The notes beneath the pieces are model-generated. The model was not told the origin of the DNA. It searched no databases and saw only the letters and a program-made list of their open reading frames with translations. From Peteryoungia desertarenae (GTDB taxonomy: Bacteria > Pseudomonadota > Alphaproteobacteria > Rhizobiales > Rhizobiaceae): 64,000 bases of DNA. Every line of letters starts with the position of its first letter. Positions within the stretch are counted from its first letter, which is position 1. A program made the translations under genes and the position numbers. Positions 37,442-47,196 of this stretch are shown here, in pieces. The stretch is taken from positions 1,270,501 through 1,334,500 of the forward strand of contig NZ_CP058350.1 in the NCBI RefSeq assembly GCF_005860795.2. The letters run 5' to 3'.

Positions 37442-38551
37442 ATGGCTTCCATCGACATCAATCAGGTCTCAAAGATCTATGACAAGGGCGGCGCCAAGGC
37501 CGTCGACAACATCGATATCAAGATCAATGACGGCGAATTCATTGTTCTGGTAGGGCCATCCGGCTGCGGTAAGTCAACGCTTCTGCGCATGGTGGCCGGA
37601 CTCGAAGGTATTTCGGCGGGTACCATCTCCATCGGTGACCGTGTGGTCAACGACATCGAGCCTGCCGATCGGGACATTGCGATGGTGTTTCAGAACTACG
37701 CGCTCTATCCGCATATGACCGTCTATGACAATCTCGCCTACGGCCTGAAAAACCGGGGAACGCCGAAGGGCGAAATTGAAGTACGGGTTGCCGAAGCCGC
37801 CAAGATGCTGGAGATCGAGAAATATCTTGATCGCAAGCCGCGCGCCCTGTCCGGTGGTCAGCGTCAGCGCGTCGCCATGGGTCGTGCCATCGTGCGCAAG
37901 CCAGCGGCCTTCCTGTTCGATGAACCCCTGTCAAACCTAGATGCGAAACTGCGTGTTTCCATGCGTGGCGAAATCCGTAAGCTTCAGCGTCGTCTGAAGA
38001 CAACCGCAATCTACGTGACGCATGATCAGCTGGAAGCGATGACGCTTGCCGACAGGCTCGTTGTCCTGAATGGCGGCGTCATTGAGCAGATCGGCACGCC
38101 GCTGGAAGTTTACCACAAGCCAGCGTCGACATTCGTGGCAAGCTTTATCGGATCTCCCGCCATGAACCTTCTCAAAGGGAAGGTGGAAGGCCGAAAGCTT
38201 CGCGTGGGTGAATTCGAACTCGCGCTGCTGGAGCACAATGCGCCCGACGGTCCGGTGACCGTTGGGATCCGAGCCGAAGAACTGAAGGTTTGCGATCTTC
38301 AGCATGCAACACTTTCCTTTGAAATCGACTCGATCGAAGAACTGGGTGCTCAGCGTCTTGTCCACGGCAAGATCGACGGACAGGACCTGACAGCCGTTGT
38401 TGCATCCAGCATTGAACTCGGTTCGCATCTGCACCTGACGGTCGGTGCCGCGCACCTGCACCTCTTCGATCACGACAGGGGAAAACGGATAGAGCCGCCG
38501 GTAGCTGGTGCGGCGAGCACTACCGAAAAAGCGGATCTGGCCTTCGCCTGA
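37442..38551 (+). CDS. ugpC: Glycerol-3-phosphate ABC transporter ATP-binding protein
   Basis: UgpC is the MalK-like ATPase that powers glycerol-3-phosphate import. The 369-residue protein has Walker [10 protein letters not shown], signature [14 protein letters not shown], Walker [13 protein letters not shown] and the switch THDQLEAM, then a C-terminal OB-fold (TOBE) regulatory domain from about 240. It is the last gene of the ugpBAEC operon; no ugpQ phosphodiesterase follows, so the cell must use a diesterase from elsewhere if it imports glycerophosphodiesters. Confidence 0.96.
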   Translation: MASIDINQVSKIYDKGGAKAVDNIDIKINDGEFIVLVGPSGCGKSTLLRMVAGLEGISAGTISIGDRVVNDIEPADRDIAMVFQNYALYPHMTVYDNLAYGLKNRGTPKGEIEVRVAEAAKMLEIEKYLDRKPRALSGGQRQRVAMGRAIVRKPAAFLFDEPLSNLDAKLRVSMRGEIRKLQRRLKTTAIYVTHDQLEAMTLADRLVVLNGGVIEQIGTPLEVYHKPASTFVASFIGSPAMNLLKGKVEGRKLRVGEFELALLEHNAPDGPVTVGIRAEELKVCDLQHATLSFEIDSIEELGAQRLVHGKIDGQDLTAVVASSIELGSHLHLTVGAAHLHLFDHDRGKRIEPPVAGAASTTEKADLAFA

Positions 38552-38646
38552 CAGGTTTGTGTTCCATCGTTAAAACTTTAGCGATCGATCCAACCTCGTT
38601 TTAGGTTCACCTTGATAATCTGCGTTCTAAACAACTGGGGATTATC

Positions 38647-39141
38647 ATGGCTTTGAAACTCATGCTGGCCAGCATGGCCAGTGTTCTGATGGCTGCGCCG
38701 GGGCGCAACAGGACCGTTGAAGCGCCGATGGTTGCGGCCAGTACCGGACACCTTGCGCTGCGAGCGGCACCGATCAATCCGAATTGGATCATTCGGGGTA
38801 CGCCGGTCGCGCGTATTGCAGATCATTCCACCAGTAGTGACGAGGCCTCTCTGACCGCCGTGTGGGACTGTACGGCGGGCGAGTTTCGCTGGTATTTCTA
38901 TTGGGATGAAAGCGTTGTCATTCAGGAAGGCGAGGTCCACGTGACCGCGCAGGATGGCACCGGCCGAACTTTGAAAGCGGGCGATATCGCCTATTTCCGC
39001 GCCGGCACCTGGTCGACCTGGCGGGTGGATGAGTATGTGCGCAAGGTGGCTTTCCTGAGAAAGCCATTCCCAGAGCCGCTGGCAACACTTTACCGGATGC
39101 GAAACGCCATGCGGTCAAAGTCTCAGTCTGTTCTTGGCTGA
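38647..39141 (+). CDS. Cupin domain protein
   Basis: This 164-residue protein carries a single cupin barrel of the DUF861/EutQ-like type ([51 protein letters not shown]). The usual metal-binding His residues are largely missing: the first motif has Asp/Trp in their place, so metal binding is doubtful. The N-terminus [18 protein letters not shown] is hydrophobic and may be a weak signal or anchor. It lies between ugpC and gshB without an evident operon partner; the role is unknown. Confidence 0.78.
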   Translation: MALKLMLASMASVLMAAPGRNRTVEAPMVAASTGHLALRAAPINPNWIIRGTPVARIADHSTSSDEASLTAVWDCTAGEFRWYFYWDESVVIQEGEVHVTAQDGTGRTLKAGDIAYFRAGTWSTWRVDEYVRKVAFLRKPFPEPLATLYRMRNAMRSKSQSVLG

Positions 39142-39230
39142 GCTTGCCTTCAGCAAAATTGACAGGCGGCGGCGTTGCCATGGACGCCGCCGCAGCTTAC
39201 ATCTGCCCTGCTTCTGAGAGGGTGAGATCC

Positions 39231-40178
39231 ATGGCGAATATCAGACATGTCGCGGTCCAGATGGACCACGTATCCACGATCAACATCGCGGGCGATTCCA
39301 CCTTCGCCATGAGCCTGGAGGCTCAGGCCCGGGGCTACAAGCTCTTCCACTACACGCCAGACAGGCTTTCCATGCGCGATGGGAAAGTCTTTGCGACTGT
39401 AGAGCCCATGGAATTGCGCGACGTGAAAGGCGACCACTTCAGCCTTGGGGAGCCAGAGCGCGTCGATCTGTCGACCATGGATGTCATCCTGCTTCGTCAG
39501 GATCCACCCTTCGACATGGCATACATTACCTCAACGCACATTCTGGAGCGCATTCATCCCGGGACACTGGTGGTCAATGACCCAGCCTGGGTGAGAAATT
39601 CGCCAGAGAAGATCTTCGTCACCGAATTTGCTGATCTTATGCCGCCAACCCTGATCACCCGCGATCCGGCAGAAATCGCGCGTTTCCGCCAGGAACAGGG
39701 CGACATCATCTTGAAGCCACTCTATGGCAATGGTGGCGCCGGCGTCTTTCATTCGACTCGCGATGATCGCAACTTCTCTTCACTGATGGAGATGTTTGGC
39801 CAGATGTTCCGCGAACCCTTCATCGCCCAGGGTTACCTCCCGGCCGTGCGCAAGGGTGACAAGCGCATCATCCTGGTCGATGGCGAACCCGTTGGCGCGA
39901 TCAACCGCGTGCCTGCAGAGCATGACAGCCGCTCCAACATGCATGTCGGCGGGCGGGCCGAGGCGACGGAACTGACGGCCCGCGAGAAGGAAATCTGCAC
40001 CCGGATCGGACCGGCCCTGAAGGAGCGTGGCTTCCTCCTGGTAGGGATCGATGTGATTGGCGACTACATGACCGAAATCAACGTTACTTCACCAACCGGC
40101 ATCCGAGAGGTGAAGAAATTCGGCGGCGCTGATATTGCTGCACTTCTGTGGGACGCGATCGAGCGCAAGAGAAGCTGA
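39231..40178 (+). CDS. gshB: Glutathione synthase
   Basis: GshB joins gamma-glutamylcysteine and glycine with ATP to form glutathione. The 315-residue protein belongs to the prokaryotic ATP-grasp type, with [18 protein letters not shown] at the start, [34 protein letters not shown] (ATP-grasp loop) and [12 protein letters not shown] near the end. The start at 39231 has GAGAGGGTGAG upstream; in-frame codons further upstream lack family resemblance. It lies after the cupin and before comM. Confidence 0.97.
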   Translation: MANIRHVAVQMDHVSTINIAGDSTFAMSLEAQARGYKLFHYTPDRLSMRDGKVFATVEPMELRDVKGDHFSLGEPERVDLSTMDVILLRQDPPFDMAYITSTHILERIHPGTLVVNDPAWVRNSPEKIFVTEFADLMPPTLITRDPAEIARFRQEQGDIILKPLYGNGGAGVFHSTRDDRNFSSLMEMFGQMFREPFIAQGYLPAVRKGDKRIILVDGEPVGAINRVPAEHDSRSNMHVGGRAEATELTAREKEICTRIGPALKERGFLLVGIDVIGDYMTEINVTSPTGIREVKKFGGADIAALLWDAIERKRS

Positions 40179-40355
40179 TCGCCGATCGCTTTTTGTTCTG
40201 GCGATACAACCGCTTGCAACCACCAGACCATCAATGCGTGCGTTTGTTCATTAAATGTTCTTGCCAGCGCATTCCCTTCGTGCTTAAGTGCGCGTACTTG
40301 GTTGCGCAACATGAGGTTGCGTGTGTTCCGGCAGATGGCATGGCGGGGATGAGTG

Positions 40356-41885
40356 ATGGTGGCACGCGTCAGTACGGTGGCATTCCAGGGAATTGAGGGC
40401 GTCTCGGTCGACGTTCAGGTCATGGTGGCCCCGGGCAAGATCAACATGCATATCGTCGGCCTGCCGGACAAGGCGGTTGCCGAAAGCCGGGAAAGGGTCC
40501 AGGCGGCATTGCACGCATCTGGTCTGGCTTTGCCGCCCAAAAAGGTAACGGTCAATCTTGCACCGGCTGATTTGCCGAAAGAAGGCTCACATTTTGATCT
40601 GCCGATCGCTTTGGGTCTGATGGCTGTCCTTGGCGCAATCCCCGCTGATGCCCTGGCGTCTTATGTTGTTATTGGTGAGCTCAATCTGGACGGCACCATT
40701 GCCCATGTAACCGGCGCTCTGCCGGCGGCCATAGCAGCAAACGCGCTAGGCAAGGGTCTGATCTGCCCGGCTGACAGTGGGGCAGAAGCCGCCTGGGCGG
40801 GAAGTGATATCGACATTCTTGCTCCGCGCAGCCTGATCGCACTCGCCAATCATTTTCGAGGTACGCAGGTTCTCTCGCGTCCGACACCGGCGGTTCGCCA
40901 TCTATCCTCCGACCTTCCGGACATGGCGGACATCAAAGGACAGGAAAGCGCTAAGCGAGCCCTTGAGGTGGCCGCTGCAGGTAGTCACAATCTCCTGATG
41001 GTTGGTCCACCGGGATCAGGCAAGTCGATGCTGGCTGCACGCCTGCCATCCATCCTGCCGCCCTTGTCGCCGGCGGAACTGCTCGAAGTCTCGATGATCC
41101 ATTCGATTGCTGGTCAGCTCTCGGGTGGCAAGCTGTCGGATCGTCGACCGTTTCGCACGCCCCATCATTCTGCAACCATGGCCGCCCTGGTCGGCGGTGG
41201 CTTGCGGGCGAAGCCCGGTGAGGCATCACTTGCCCATCATGGGCTGCTCTTCCTCGACGAGCTTCCGGAATTTGCGCCACCGGTGCTGGACGCGCTTCGC
41301 CAGCCACTGGAAACGGCCGAATGCATCATTGCACGCGCCAATCATCGGGTCACCTATCCGGCAAGCTTTCAACTCGTTGCGGCAATGAACCCCTGCCGCT
41401 GTGGCATGGCGGGGGAGCCGGGTCACACCTGCGCCAAGGGTCCGCGCTGCCAGACGGACTATCAGGCCCGTATCTCGGGTCCGATGATGGACCGCATTGA
41501 TATCCGGATTGACGTGCCGGCGGTGTCCGCAAGCGACCTCATCCGACCTCACGCAGCCGAGACCAGTGCTGTTGTTGCCAAACGGGTTGCCGCCGCGCGC
41601 GAAAGGCAGCGGGAGCGCATGGTGCTCGCCGGCATCCCGGCCACGACAAATGCACGTTGTTCCACCGCATTGATCGAGAAGATCGCTGACCCGGATCCGA
41701 GCGGCCTTCAATTGCTGCGCGATGCAGCTGACAAGTTCCATTTCTCGGCACGAGGCTACCATCGCGTTCTGAAGGTTGCTCGAACTCTGGCAGATTTGGA
41801 TGGCACCGCCCAGGTCGGACGAATCCATCTGGCCGAGGCAATCTCCTATCGCATCCCCTCGGAACGGCAGGTCGCAAATGCTTGA
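40356..41885 (+). CDS. comM: YifB/ComM family Mg chelatase-like AAA ATPase
   Basis: This ~509-residue protein is a ComM-type hexameric helicase that drives branch migration during natural transformation and recombination. It has an N-terminal Lon-like domain (VARVSTVAFQGIEGVSVDVQ and LPKEGSHFDLPIALG), an AAA+ domain with Walker A GPPGSGKSMLAARL and Walker B LLFLDELPEF, a Cys/His segment NPCRCGMAGEPGHTC, and the sensor region SGPMMDRIDIRIDV. The ATG at 40356 with GGGGATGAG upstream is preferred over the GTG three bases before. Its presence alone does not show that the host is competent. Confidence 0.95.
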   Translation: MVARVSTVAFQGIEGVSVDVQVMVAPGKINMHIVGLPDKAVAESRERVQAALHASGLALPPKKVTVNLAPADLPKEGSHFDLPIALGLMAVLGAIPADALASYVVIGELNLDGTIAHVTGALPAAIAANALGKGLICPADSGAEAAWAGSDIDILAPRSLIALANHFRGTQVLSRPTPAVRHLSSDLPDMADIKGQESAKRALEVAAAGSHNLLMVGPPGSGKSMLAARLPSILPPLSPAELLEVSMIHSIAGQLSGGKLSDRRPFRTPHHSATMAALVGGGLRAKPGEASLAHHGLLFLDELPEFAPPVLDALRQPLETAECIIARANHRVTYPASFQLVAAMNPCRCGMAGEPGHTCAKGPRCQTDYQARISGPMMDRIDIRIDVPAVSASDLIRPHAAETSAVVAKRVAAARERQRERMVLAGIPATTNARCSTALIEKIADPDPSGLQLLRDAADKFHFSARGYHRVLKVARTLADLDGTAQVGRIHLAEAISYRIPSERQVANA

Positions 41886-41931
41886 CCGACGGGGCGAACG
41901 GATTGGTGGCGAAACTGCAGTGCTTTACGGA

Positions 41932-43008
41932 TCAGTGCGCCGGGTCTCTTGATTGTGACAAGGCGTCAAGCGGCAGCGACAGGCGCACAAGCGCGCCCGT
42001 CTCGGGATAGCTGATATCGGTAAAACCACGGATCCCGGCAATGACGCGCTTCATCAGCGTCGAGCCAAAGCCGACTTGCGGGCTATCCCCGTCCACGACG
42101 TGTTTGGGGATGGGGCCGCCACTCTCCCGCCATTCGATCGACAGAAGTGTGGGACGATCATGGGTCGGGTCTGCATCTTCAACCGCCCAACGAAGCGCGA
42201 TGTGTCCTTCACTCGTGCTCAGAGCGCCGTATTTGGCGGCATTGGTCCCAAGTTCATGAAGGATCAGGCTCAAGATGATGACTGTCTGCCCATCGATTGG
42301 GACTTTCGGACCGACAGCAGAAAACCTTGTCGTACCGACAATGGCAAACGGCTCGAGAGCCTGAAAAACTACGCTCTGCAATGACGCATCCTCACCATCG
42401 CGCAAACCGCGCAGCAGTAGATTTGAGCGCCCGAGCGCCGTCAGCCGGTCGCGTAGCCGCGCGGCTAGTTCGTCAGCCGTCGAGGCGTTTTTCAAGGACA
42501 GGCTGATGATTGCATTGATCGTCGCAAATACGTTCTTGAGGCGGTGATCAAGTTCTTGCGCCATCACCTCTTGCCGATCGGCCAGCCGCTGGGTTTCTTG
42601 GCGCGCCGCAAGCTCTGCCCGATAGGCCCGCATCATCAAGTAGATGAGACCGAGGTCCGTGAAAATGACAAACACATAGAGCCCCATGGCGACCATCGTG
42701 CCAGGGGAGAAATCGAACTGGTTGTGGGGCGGAATGAAATAATACCAGGACGCAAGTCCAGACAGAACCGCAACAAGTGTGCCTGGTCCAACCCCAAGTA
42801 CGAAGCCGCAGATCACGACAGCCGGAAAGAATGTCAGGTATGGAAAGCCCGGGGGAAGATAGGGGTCAATCCAGAACCGCAGAACCAGCGCGATCAGAAA
42901 AATCACCAGTGCGACACCATATGTCGCAAACACGCTACCCACAGAGAGGCGGGTCTGCGCAGCCGCAAAGGCTGGAAGAGAACGGAATCGCGCGCGCATG
43001 GGCCTCAA
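41932..43008 (-). CDS. HWE-family sensor histidine kinase, DUF4118 N-terminus
   Basis: This 358-residue inner-membrane kinase has an N-terminal DUF4118 domain with about four helices (FWIDPYLPPGFPYLTFFPAV and YYFIPPHNQFDFSP), a dimerisation helix with the phospho-acceptor His in QELDHRLKNVFATINA (about 152-167), and an HWE-type ATPase domain with LILHELGTNAAKYGAL and LSIEWRESGGP (the W-x-E). HWE kinases in rhizobia often feed the general stress response (PhyR). No response regulator is nearby, so it is an orphan. The sensed signal is unknown. Confidence 0.92.
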   Translation of the reverse strand: MRPMRARFRSLPAFAAAQTRLSVGSVFATYGVALVIFLIALVLRFWIDPYLPPGFPYLTFFPAVVICGFVLGVGPGTLVAVLSGLASWYYFIPPHNQFDFSPGTMVAMGLYVFVIFTDLGLIYLMMRAYRAELAARQETQRLADRQEVMAQELDHRLKNVFATINAIISLSLKNASTADELAARLRDRLTALGRSNLLLRGLRDGEDASLQSVVFQALEPFAIVGTTRFSAVGPKVPIDGQTVIILSLILHELGTNAAKYGALSTSEGHIALRWAVEDADPTHDRPTLLSIEWRESGGPIPKHVVDGDSPQVGFGSTLMKRVIAGIRGFTDISYPETGALVRLSLPLDALSQSRDPAH

Positions 43009-43112
43009 GACAGGACTGGTGAAAGGAACTTATTCTTAACCGAGACCCAACACCCGCGCAATCATACATGATCATATGTCAAAAAAACTGTGATACCGGC
43101 GCGAGCGCGATT

Positions 43113-43146
43113 GGAGTGCGGCACGGATCGAACCGCACTCCTTTTC
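43113..43146 (+). terminator. Hairpin with plus-strand T tract between divergent kinase and cysK end
   Basis: A perfect 9-bp stem (GGAGTGCGG / CCGCACTCC) has an 11-base loop followed by TTTT on the plus strand. Annotated neighbours here are both on the minus strand: cysK ends at 43150 and the kinase starts at 43008. On the minus strand there is no T tract, so it works poorly as a cysK terminator unless by structure alone. Confidence 0.5.
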
Positions 43147-43149
43147 GGG

Positions 43150-44118
43150 TCACTCGCCGAGGCCGGCAAACAGCGCGGTCGAAAGATAACGCTCGGCAAA
43201 GGAGGGGATGATCACGACGATCGTCTTGCCGGCGTTTTCCTCGCGCTGGCCAAGCTTGATCGCGGCGGTCAGGGCTGCACCCGAGGAAATGCCGACCGGC
43301 ACACCCTCGAGCCTGGCAACGAGCCGCGCATGTTCGAAGGCTTCGTCATTGGTTACCGTGACGACCTCGTCATAGACTTCCCTGTCGAGGATGGCGGGCG
43401 CAAAGCCGGCGCCAATGCCCTGGATCTTGTGCGGTCCGGGATTGCCGCCCGAGAGGACCGGGCTGTCAGTCGGTTCGACGGCGACGATCCTGACCTCCGG
43501 CTTGCGGCTCTTCAGCACCTGCCCGGTGCCGGTGATCGTACCGCCGGTGCCGATGCCGGAAACGAGGATGTCGATCTGGCCATCCGTGTCGTTCCAGATT
43601 TCCTCGGCCGTCGTCTTGCGGTGGATCTCCGGATTGGCCGGGTTTTCGAACTGCTGCGGAATGATCGCATCCGGCGTCGTCTCGGCCAGCTCCTGTGCCT
43701 TGGCGATGGCGCCCTTCATGCCCTTGGCCCCTTCGGTCAGCACCAGTTCGGCGCCAAGCAGCGCCAGCATCTTGCGGCGCTCGATCGACATGGTCTCGGG
43801 CATGGTGAGGATCAGCTTGTAACCCTTGGCGGCAGCCGCGAAGGCGAGCGCGATGCCGGTATTGCCGGAGGTCGGCTCGATCAGCGTGGTCTTGCCGGGG
43901 GTGATCTTGCCCTGGGCTTCCAGGCTCTCGATCATGGCGACGCCGATGCGGTCCTTGACCGAGGCGATCGGATTGAAGAATTCGAGCTTGGCGAGCAGGT
44001 GCGCCTTGACGCCCTTTTCCTTGGCCAGCTTGTCGAGCCGCACGATCGGCGTGTCGCCGATCGTCTCCGTGATCGAACCATAGATGCGTCCGCGACCGGG
44101 TTTCTTCTGCTCAGTCAT
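43150..44118 (-). CDS. cysK: Cysteine synthase A
   Basis: CysK is the cytoplasmic PLP enzyme that makes cysteine from O-acetylserine and sulfide. The 322-residue protein has the PLP Lys in [11 protein letters not shown], the sulfide/substrate loop PTSGNTGI, the phosphate-binding [10 protein letters not shown] and [11 protein letters not shown]. Length is normal. The region between its start and the LysE exporter gene (about 145 bases) may hold its promoter; a small inverted repeat GCATG-CCAG-CATGC sits at 44170-44183. Confidence 0.97.
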   Translation of the reverse strand: MTEQKKPGRGRIYGSITETIGDTPIVRLDKLAKEKGVKAHLLAKLEFFNPIASVKDRIGVAMIESLEAQGKITPGKTTLIEPTSGNTGIALAFAAAAKGYKLILTMPETMSIERRKMLALLGAELVLTEGAKGMKGAIAKAQELAETTPDAIIPQQFENPANPEIHRKTTAEEIWNDTDGQIDILVSGIGTGGTITGTGQVLKSRKPEVRIVAVEPTDSPVLSGGNPGPHKIQGIGAGFAPAILDREVYDEVVTVTNDEAFEHARLVARLEGVPVGISSGAALTAAIKLGQREENAGKTIVVIIPSFAERYLSTALFAGLGE

Positions 44119-44262
44119 GTGTTTCTCCCTGGTGATTTGGTTGATCCGAGCTTACGCCGCAGGCTGCGTGCATGCCAGCATGCTCATGTCGCCCGACAGG
44201 CCATACTTGGAAAAATCTGCCCTGCTTGCGTGAATCCATACTGGGTAGCGTCTCGGCGCCGC

Positions 44263-44880
44263 TCAACTGGCGCGAACCGCGATATAGGCGGCAGTACCGG
44301 CCAGAATGCCGGCCGCACTGCGGTTTAGCAGCTTCAGGGCTTCGGGACGCTTCAGCAATCCGCGCGCCTGGGCGGCAAGCAGGATATAGGGAAGCAGAAC
44401 CGCCATCAGCACGATGAAGGTCAGGCCGACGAGCAGGATATAGTCGGCAAGCCCGATTGCCTCGAGCGGGATCAGCGTCGGCACCAGCGCGACGTAAAAC
44501 AGCATGGTCTTCGGGTTGCCGAGCGTCACCAGCAGTCCGGACAGGAAGGACATGGAGGGGCGCATTGCCTTCTCCGCCTTGATGTCCTGGGGAACGAGCC
44601 CTGCGGTCCAGAGCTTCCAGGCGACATAGACAAGATAGGCGGCGCCGAGGAATTTCAGGATGAGGAACGGCGTGACGAATGTCTTGGCCAGAACCGAGAG
44701 CCCGAGGATGACGGCAGTCAGATAGACGAGGTCACCGAGAATGAGCCCAAGCCCCATGAAGAAGGTCGGCCGGAAACCGGAACCCAGCGCGCGCGCCACG
44801 ATCGCTGTCATGCCCGGTCCGGGGATGGCTGCCGCGATGAAGAGAGCGCCGCAATAGGCAATGATTGTCGTCAGGGTCAT
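44263..44880 (-). CDS. LysE family amino-acid exporter
   Basis: This 205-residue inner-membrane protein has six predicted helices and the LysE/RhtB signature at the N-terminus (AIPGPGMTAIVARALGSGFR). It exports an amino acid or derivative, exact substrate unknown. It lies upstream of cysK on the same strand, so export of cysteine or its precursor is possible but only inferred from position. Confidence 0.92.
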   Translation of the reverse strand: MTLTTIIAYCGALFIAAAIPGPGMTAIVARALGSGFRPTFFMGLGLILGDLVYLTAVILGLSVLAKTFVTPFLILKFLGAAYLVYVAWKLWTAGLVPQDIKAEKAMRPSMSFLSGLLVTLGNPKTMLFYVALVPTLIPLEAIGLADYILLVGLTFIVLMAVLLPYILLAAQARGLLKRPEALKLLNRSAAGILAGTAAYIAVRAS

Positions 44881-44992
44881 GGGTGTCCTCCGGCAGTGCG
44901 ATTGTTAATCCCGGCATCAAAGACTTGCAACGGTGCCACGGTCGCCATTGCCCGCTCACCATCAGTTGGGTGTTTGCACCTTGATGGACGGC

Positions 44993-45469
44993 TCACACCC
45001 CCGTCGAACCAAACCCGCCCGCACCGCGCCCCGTGTTGCTCGTCTCGGTCACTTCCGTGACCCGCACCTGCGTCACCGGTGCGATCACCATCTGGGCGAT
45101 GCGCATGCCGCGGGTGATGACGAAATCTTCCTGGCCGAGATTGATCAAGAGCACCTTCACCTCGCCGCGATAATCGCTGTCGATGGTGCCGGGTGTGTTG
45201 AGGCAGGTCACGCCGTTCTTGAAGGCGAGACCCGAGCGCGGCCGGATCTGCGCTTCGAAGCCTTCGGGGATTTCCATGATGAAGCCGGTTGGCACCAGCG
45301 CCCGCGCATCCGGTGCAAGCGTCATCGGTTCCTCATCGCTCACCGCAGCTCTCAAGTCCATTCCCGCAGCCCCTGCCGTCTCGTAGGCGGGAAGCTCAAG
45401 CCCTTTGCCATGCGGCAGACGCTTGAGGTTGAGCACGGGACCGAAGATGTCGGAGCGGATGGCAGCCAT
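44993..45469 (-). CDS. dut: Deoxyuridine 5'-triphosphate nucleotidohydrolase
   Basis: Dut removes dUTP, giving dUMP for thymidylate synthesis and keeping uracil out of DNA. The 158-residue trimeric enzyme shows the five motifs, including [43 protein letters not shown] and the C-terminal [11 protein letters not shown]. Length is normal. It is divergent from prfC, 87 bases apart. The region upstream of its start and the prfC start overlap in possible promoter space. Confidence 0.97.
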   Translation of the reverse strand: MAAIRSDIFGPVLNLKRLPHGKGLELPAYETAGAAGMDLRAAVSDEEPMTLAPDARALVPTGFIMEIPEGFEAQIRPRSGLAFKNGVTCLNTPGTIDSDYRGEVKVLLINLGQEDFVITRGMRIAQMVIAPVTQVRVTEVTETSNTGRGAGGFGSTGV

Positions 45470-45556
45470 GGCGGGATTCCTTTGTTTGTCGCGCTCAATT
45501 GCATATTGGCCGTCGAAACGCTAGATAACCGCCCGACCAGAAGGAATTCCAGAGAT

Positions 45557-47140
45557 ATGGCTGAAACGCTCGCCGAGGCGGTCTCCCGCCGCCGCACCTT
45601 TGCTATTATCGCGCACCCGGATGCGGGTAAGACGACGCTGACCGAAAAGCTGCTGCTGTTCGGTGGCGCCATCCAGCTTGCCGGTGAAGTCAAGGCGAAG
45701 AAGGATCGCATCCAGACCCGGTCGGACTGGATGAAGATCGAGCGCGAGCGCGGCATTTCGGTTGTCACCTCGGTCATGACCTTCGAATATGAAGGCAATG
45801 TCTTCAACATCCTCGACACGCCCGGGCACGAAGACTTCGCCGACGACACCTACCGCACGCTGACCGCCGTCGACGCGGCCGTCATGGTCATCGACGCCGC
45901 CAAGGGTATCGAGCCGCGCACGCTGAAGCTGTTCGAAGTCTGCCGCATGCGCGACATTCCGATCATCACCTTCGTCAACAAGATGGACCGCGAAAGCCGC
46001 GATCCCTTCGAGATCCTCGACGAGGTCGAAGAAAAGCTGGCGCTGGATACGGCCCCGATCACCTGGCCGGTTGGTCGCTCCAAAACCTTCTGCGGCTCCT
46101 ATCATTTCGCCAACAACACCTATCGTGGCGGCGATGCCCAGGTTGAGCCGATCAAGGTCAACGGCCCGCAGAGCGTCGCCGAAAACCTGCCCGAAAACGA
46201 ACGCCAGGCCTTCATCGATGAGCTGGAGCTCGCCCGCGAGGCCTGCCGTCCCTTCGATCACCAGAGCTTCCTCGAAGGCCATATGACGCCGGTCTTCTTC
46301 GGCTCGGCGCTGCGCAATTTCGGTGTCCGCGATCTGATCAATGCGCTGGGCGCCTATGCGCCGCCGCCGCGCGACCAGGTGGCCGATACCCGCACCGTGC
46401 ATGCGGCGGAAGAAAAGATGACGGCCTTCGTCTTCAAGATCCAGGCCAACATGGACCCGAACCATCGCGACCGCATCGCCTTTGCCCGCATCTGCTCCGG
46501 CAAGCTGGAGCGCGGCATGAAGGCCCGCCTTGCCCGCACCGGCAAGCAGATGGGCCTCACGGCACCGCAATTCTTCTTCGCCTCCCAGCGCCAGCTGGCC
46601 GATACGGCCTATGCCGGTGATGTCGTTGGCATCCCGAACCATGGGACGCTCAGGATTGGCGACACGCTGACCGAAGGCGAAAACCTCGTCTTCCAGGGCG
46701 TGCCGAACTTCTCGCCGGAAATCCTGCGCCGCGTGCGGCTGGAAGATGCGATGAAGGCGAAGAAGCTGAAGGAAGCACTGCAGCAGATGGCGGAAGAGGG
46801 CGTCGTGCAGCTCTTCTCGCCGGAAGACGGCTCGCCGGCCATCGTCGGCGTCGTCGGTGCGCTGCAGCTCGACGTGTTGAAGGAGCGCCTCCAGGGCGAA
46901 TACGGCCTGCCGGTCTCCTTCGAAATGTCGCGCTTCTCCGTCTGCCGCTGGATTTCGGCCGAGAACAAGGACGATCTGGAAAAGTTCATGACCCAGCGCC
47001 GGGGCGATATCTGCCGCGATCTCGACGGCGATCCCGTCTTCATGGCGCAGGACGCCTTCTCGCTGCGCTACGAGTCCGAGCGTTACCCCGCGATCAAGAT
47101 GGTCGCCATCAAGGAATATCACGTCGCCAAGGCGGCGTGA
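45557..47140 (+). CDS. prfC: Peptide chain release factor 3
   Basis: RF3 is a GTPase that recycles RF1/RF2 from the ribosome after termination. The 527-residue protein has G-domain motifs AHPDAGKTTLTEKLL (P loop), DTPGHEDFADD, and FVNKMDR, with the long RF3 hallmark ERERGISVVTSVMTF, followed by an EF-Tu-like domain and the RF3 C-terminal domain. The ATG at 45557 is chosen; the open frame upstream crosses the antisense of dut and is not coding. A small GGAATTCCAGAG stretch provides a weak ribosome binding site. Confidence 0.97.
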   Translation: MAETLAEAVSRRRTFAIIAHPDAGKTTLTEKLLLFGGAIQLAGEVKAKKDRIQTRSDWMKIERERGISVVTSVMTFEYEGNVFNILDTPGHEDFADDTYRTLTAVDAAVMVIDAAKGIEPRTLKLFEVCRMRDIPIITFVNKMDRESRDPFEILDEVEEKLALDTAPITWPVGRSKTFCGSYHFANNTYRGGDAQVEPIKVNGPQSVAENLPENERQAFIDELELAREACRPFDHQSFLEGHMTPVFFGSALRNFGVRDLINALGAYAPPPRDQVADTRTVHAAEEKMTAFVFKIQANMDPNHRDRIAFARICSGKLERGMKARLARTGKQMGLTAPQFFFASQRQLADTAYAGDVVGIPNHGTLRIGDTLTEGENLVFQGVPNFSPEILRRVRLEDAMKAKKLKEALQQMAEEGVVQLFSPEDGSPAIVGVVGALQLDVLKERLQGEYGLPVSFEMSRFSVCRWISAENKDDLEKFMTQRRGDICRDLDGDPVFMAQDAFSLRYESERYPAIKMVAIKEYHVAKAA

Positions 47141-47150
47141 GGCCTTGCGG

Positions 47151-47175
47151 GCGGTGACGGAATTTCCGTCGCCGC
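47151..47175. terminator. Hairpin between convergent prfC and HAD genes
   Basis: A 9-bp stem with one G-T wobble (GCGGTGACG / CGTCGCCGC) and a 7-base loop sits in the 56-base gap. No T run follows, so it may act by stabilising ends on both transcripts. Confidence 0.45.
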
Positions 47176-47196
47176 CGCTGCACCTGACCCACGTGG

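Noticed and set aside
43113..43141. tRNA-like sequence (GGATCGAACC)
   Set aside because: It is the loop and arm of a simple 9-bp hairpin; no cloverleaf can be formed around it.
44933..45556. Longer prfC product starting upstream
   Set aside because: The extra part is the reverse complement of dut and is unlike RF3; the RF3 N-terminus begins at 45557.
43150..47140. Horizontally acquired block because of slightly higher GC by eye
   Set aside because: All genes (cysK, lysE-type, dut, prfC) are core genes of rhizobia; the difference may reflect stronger codon bias.
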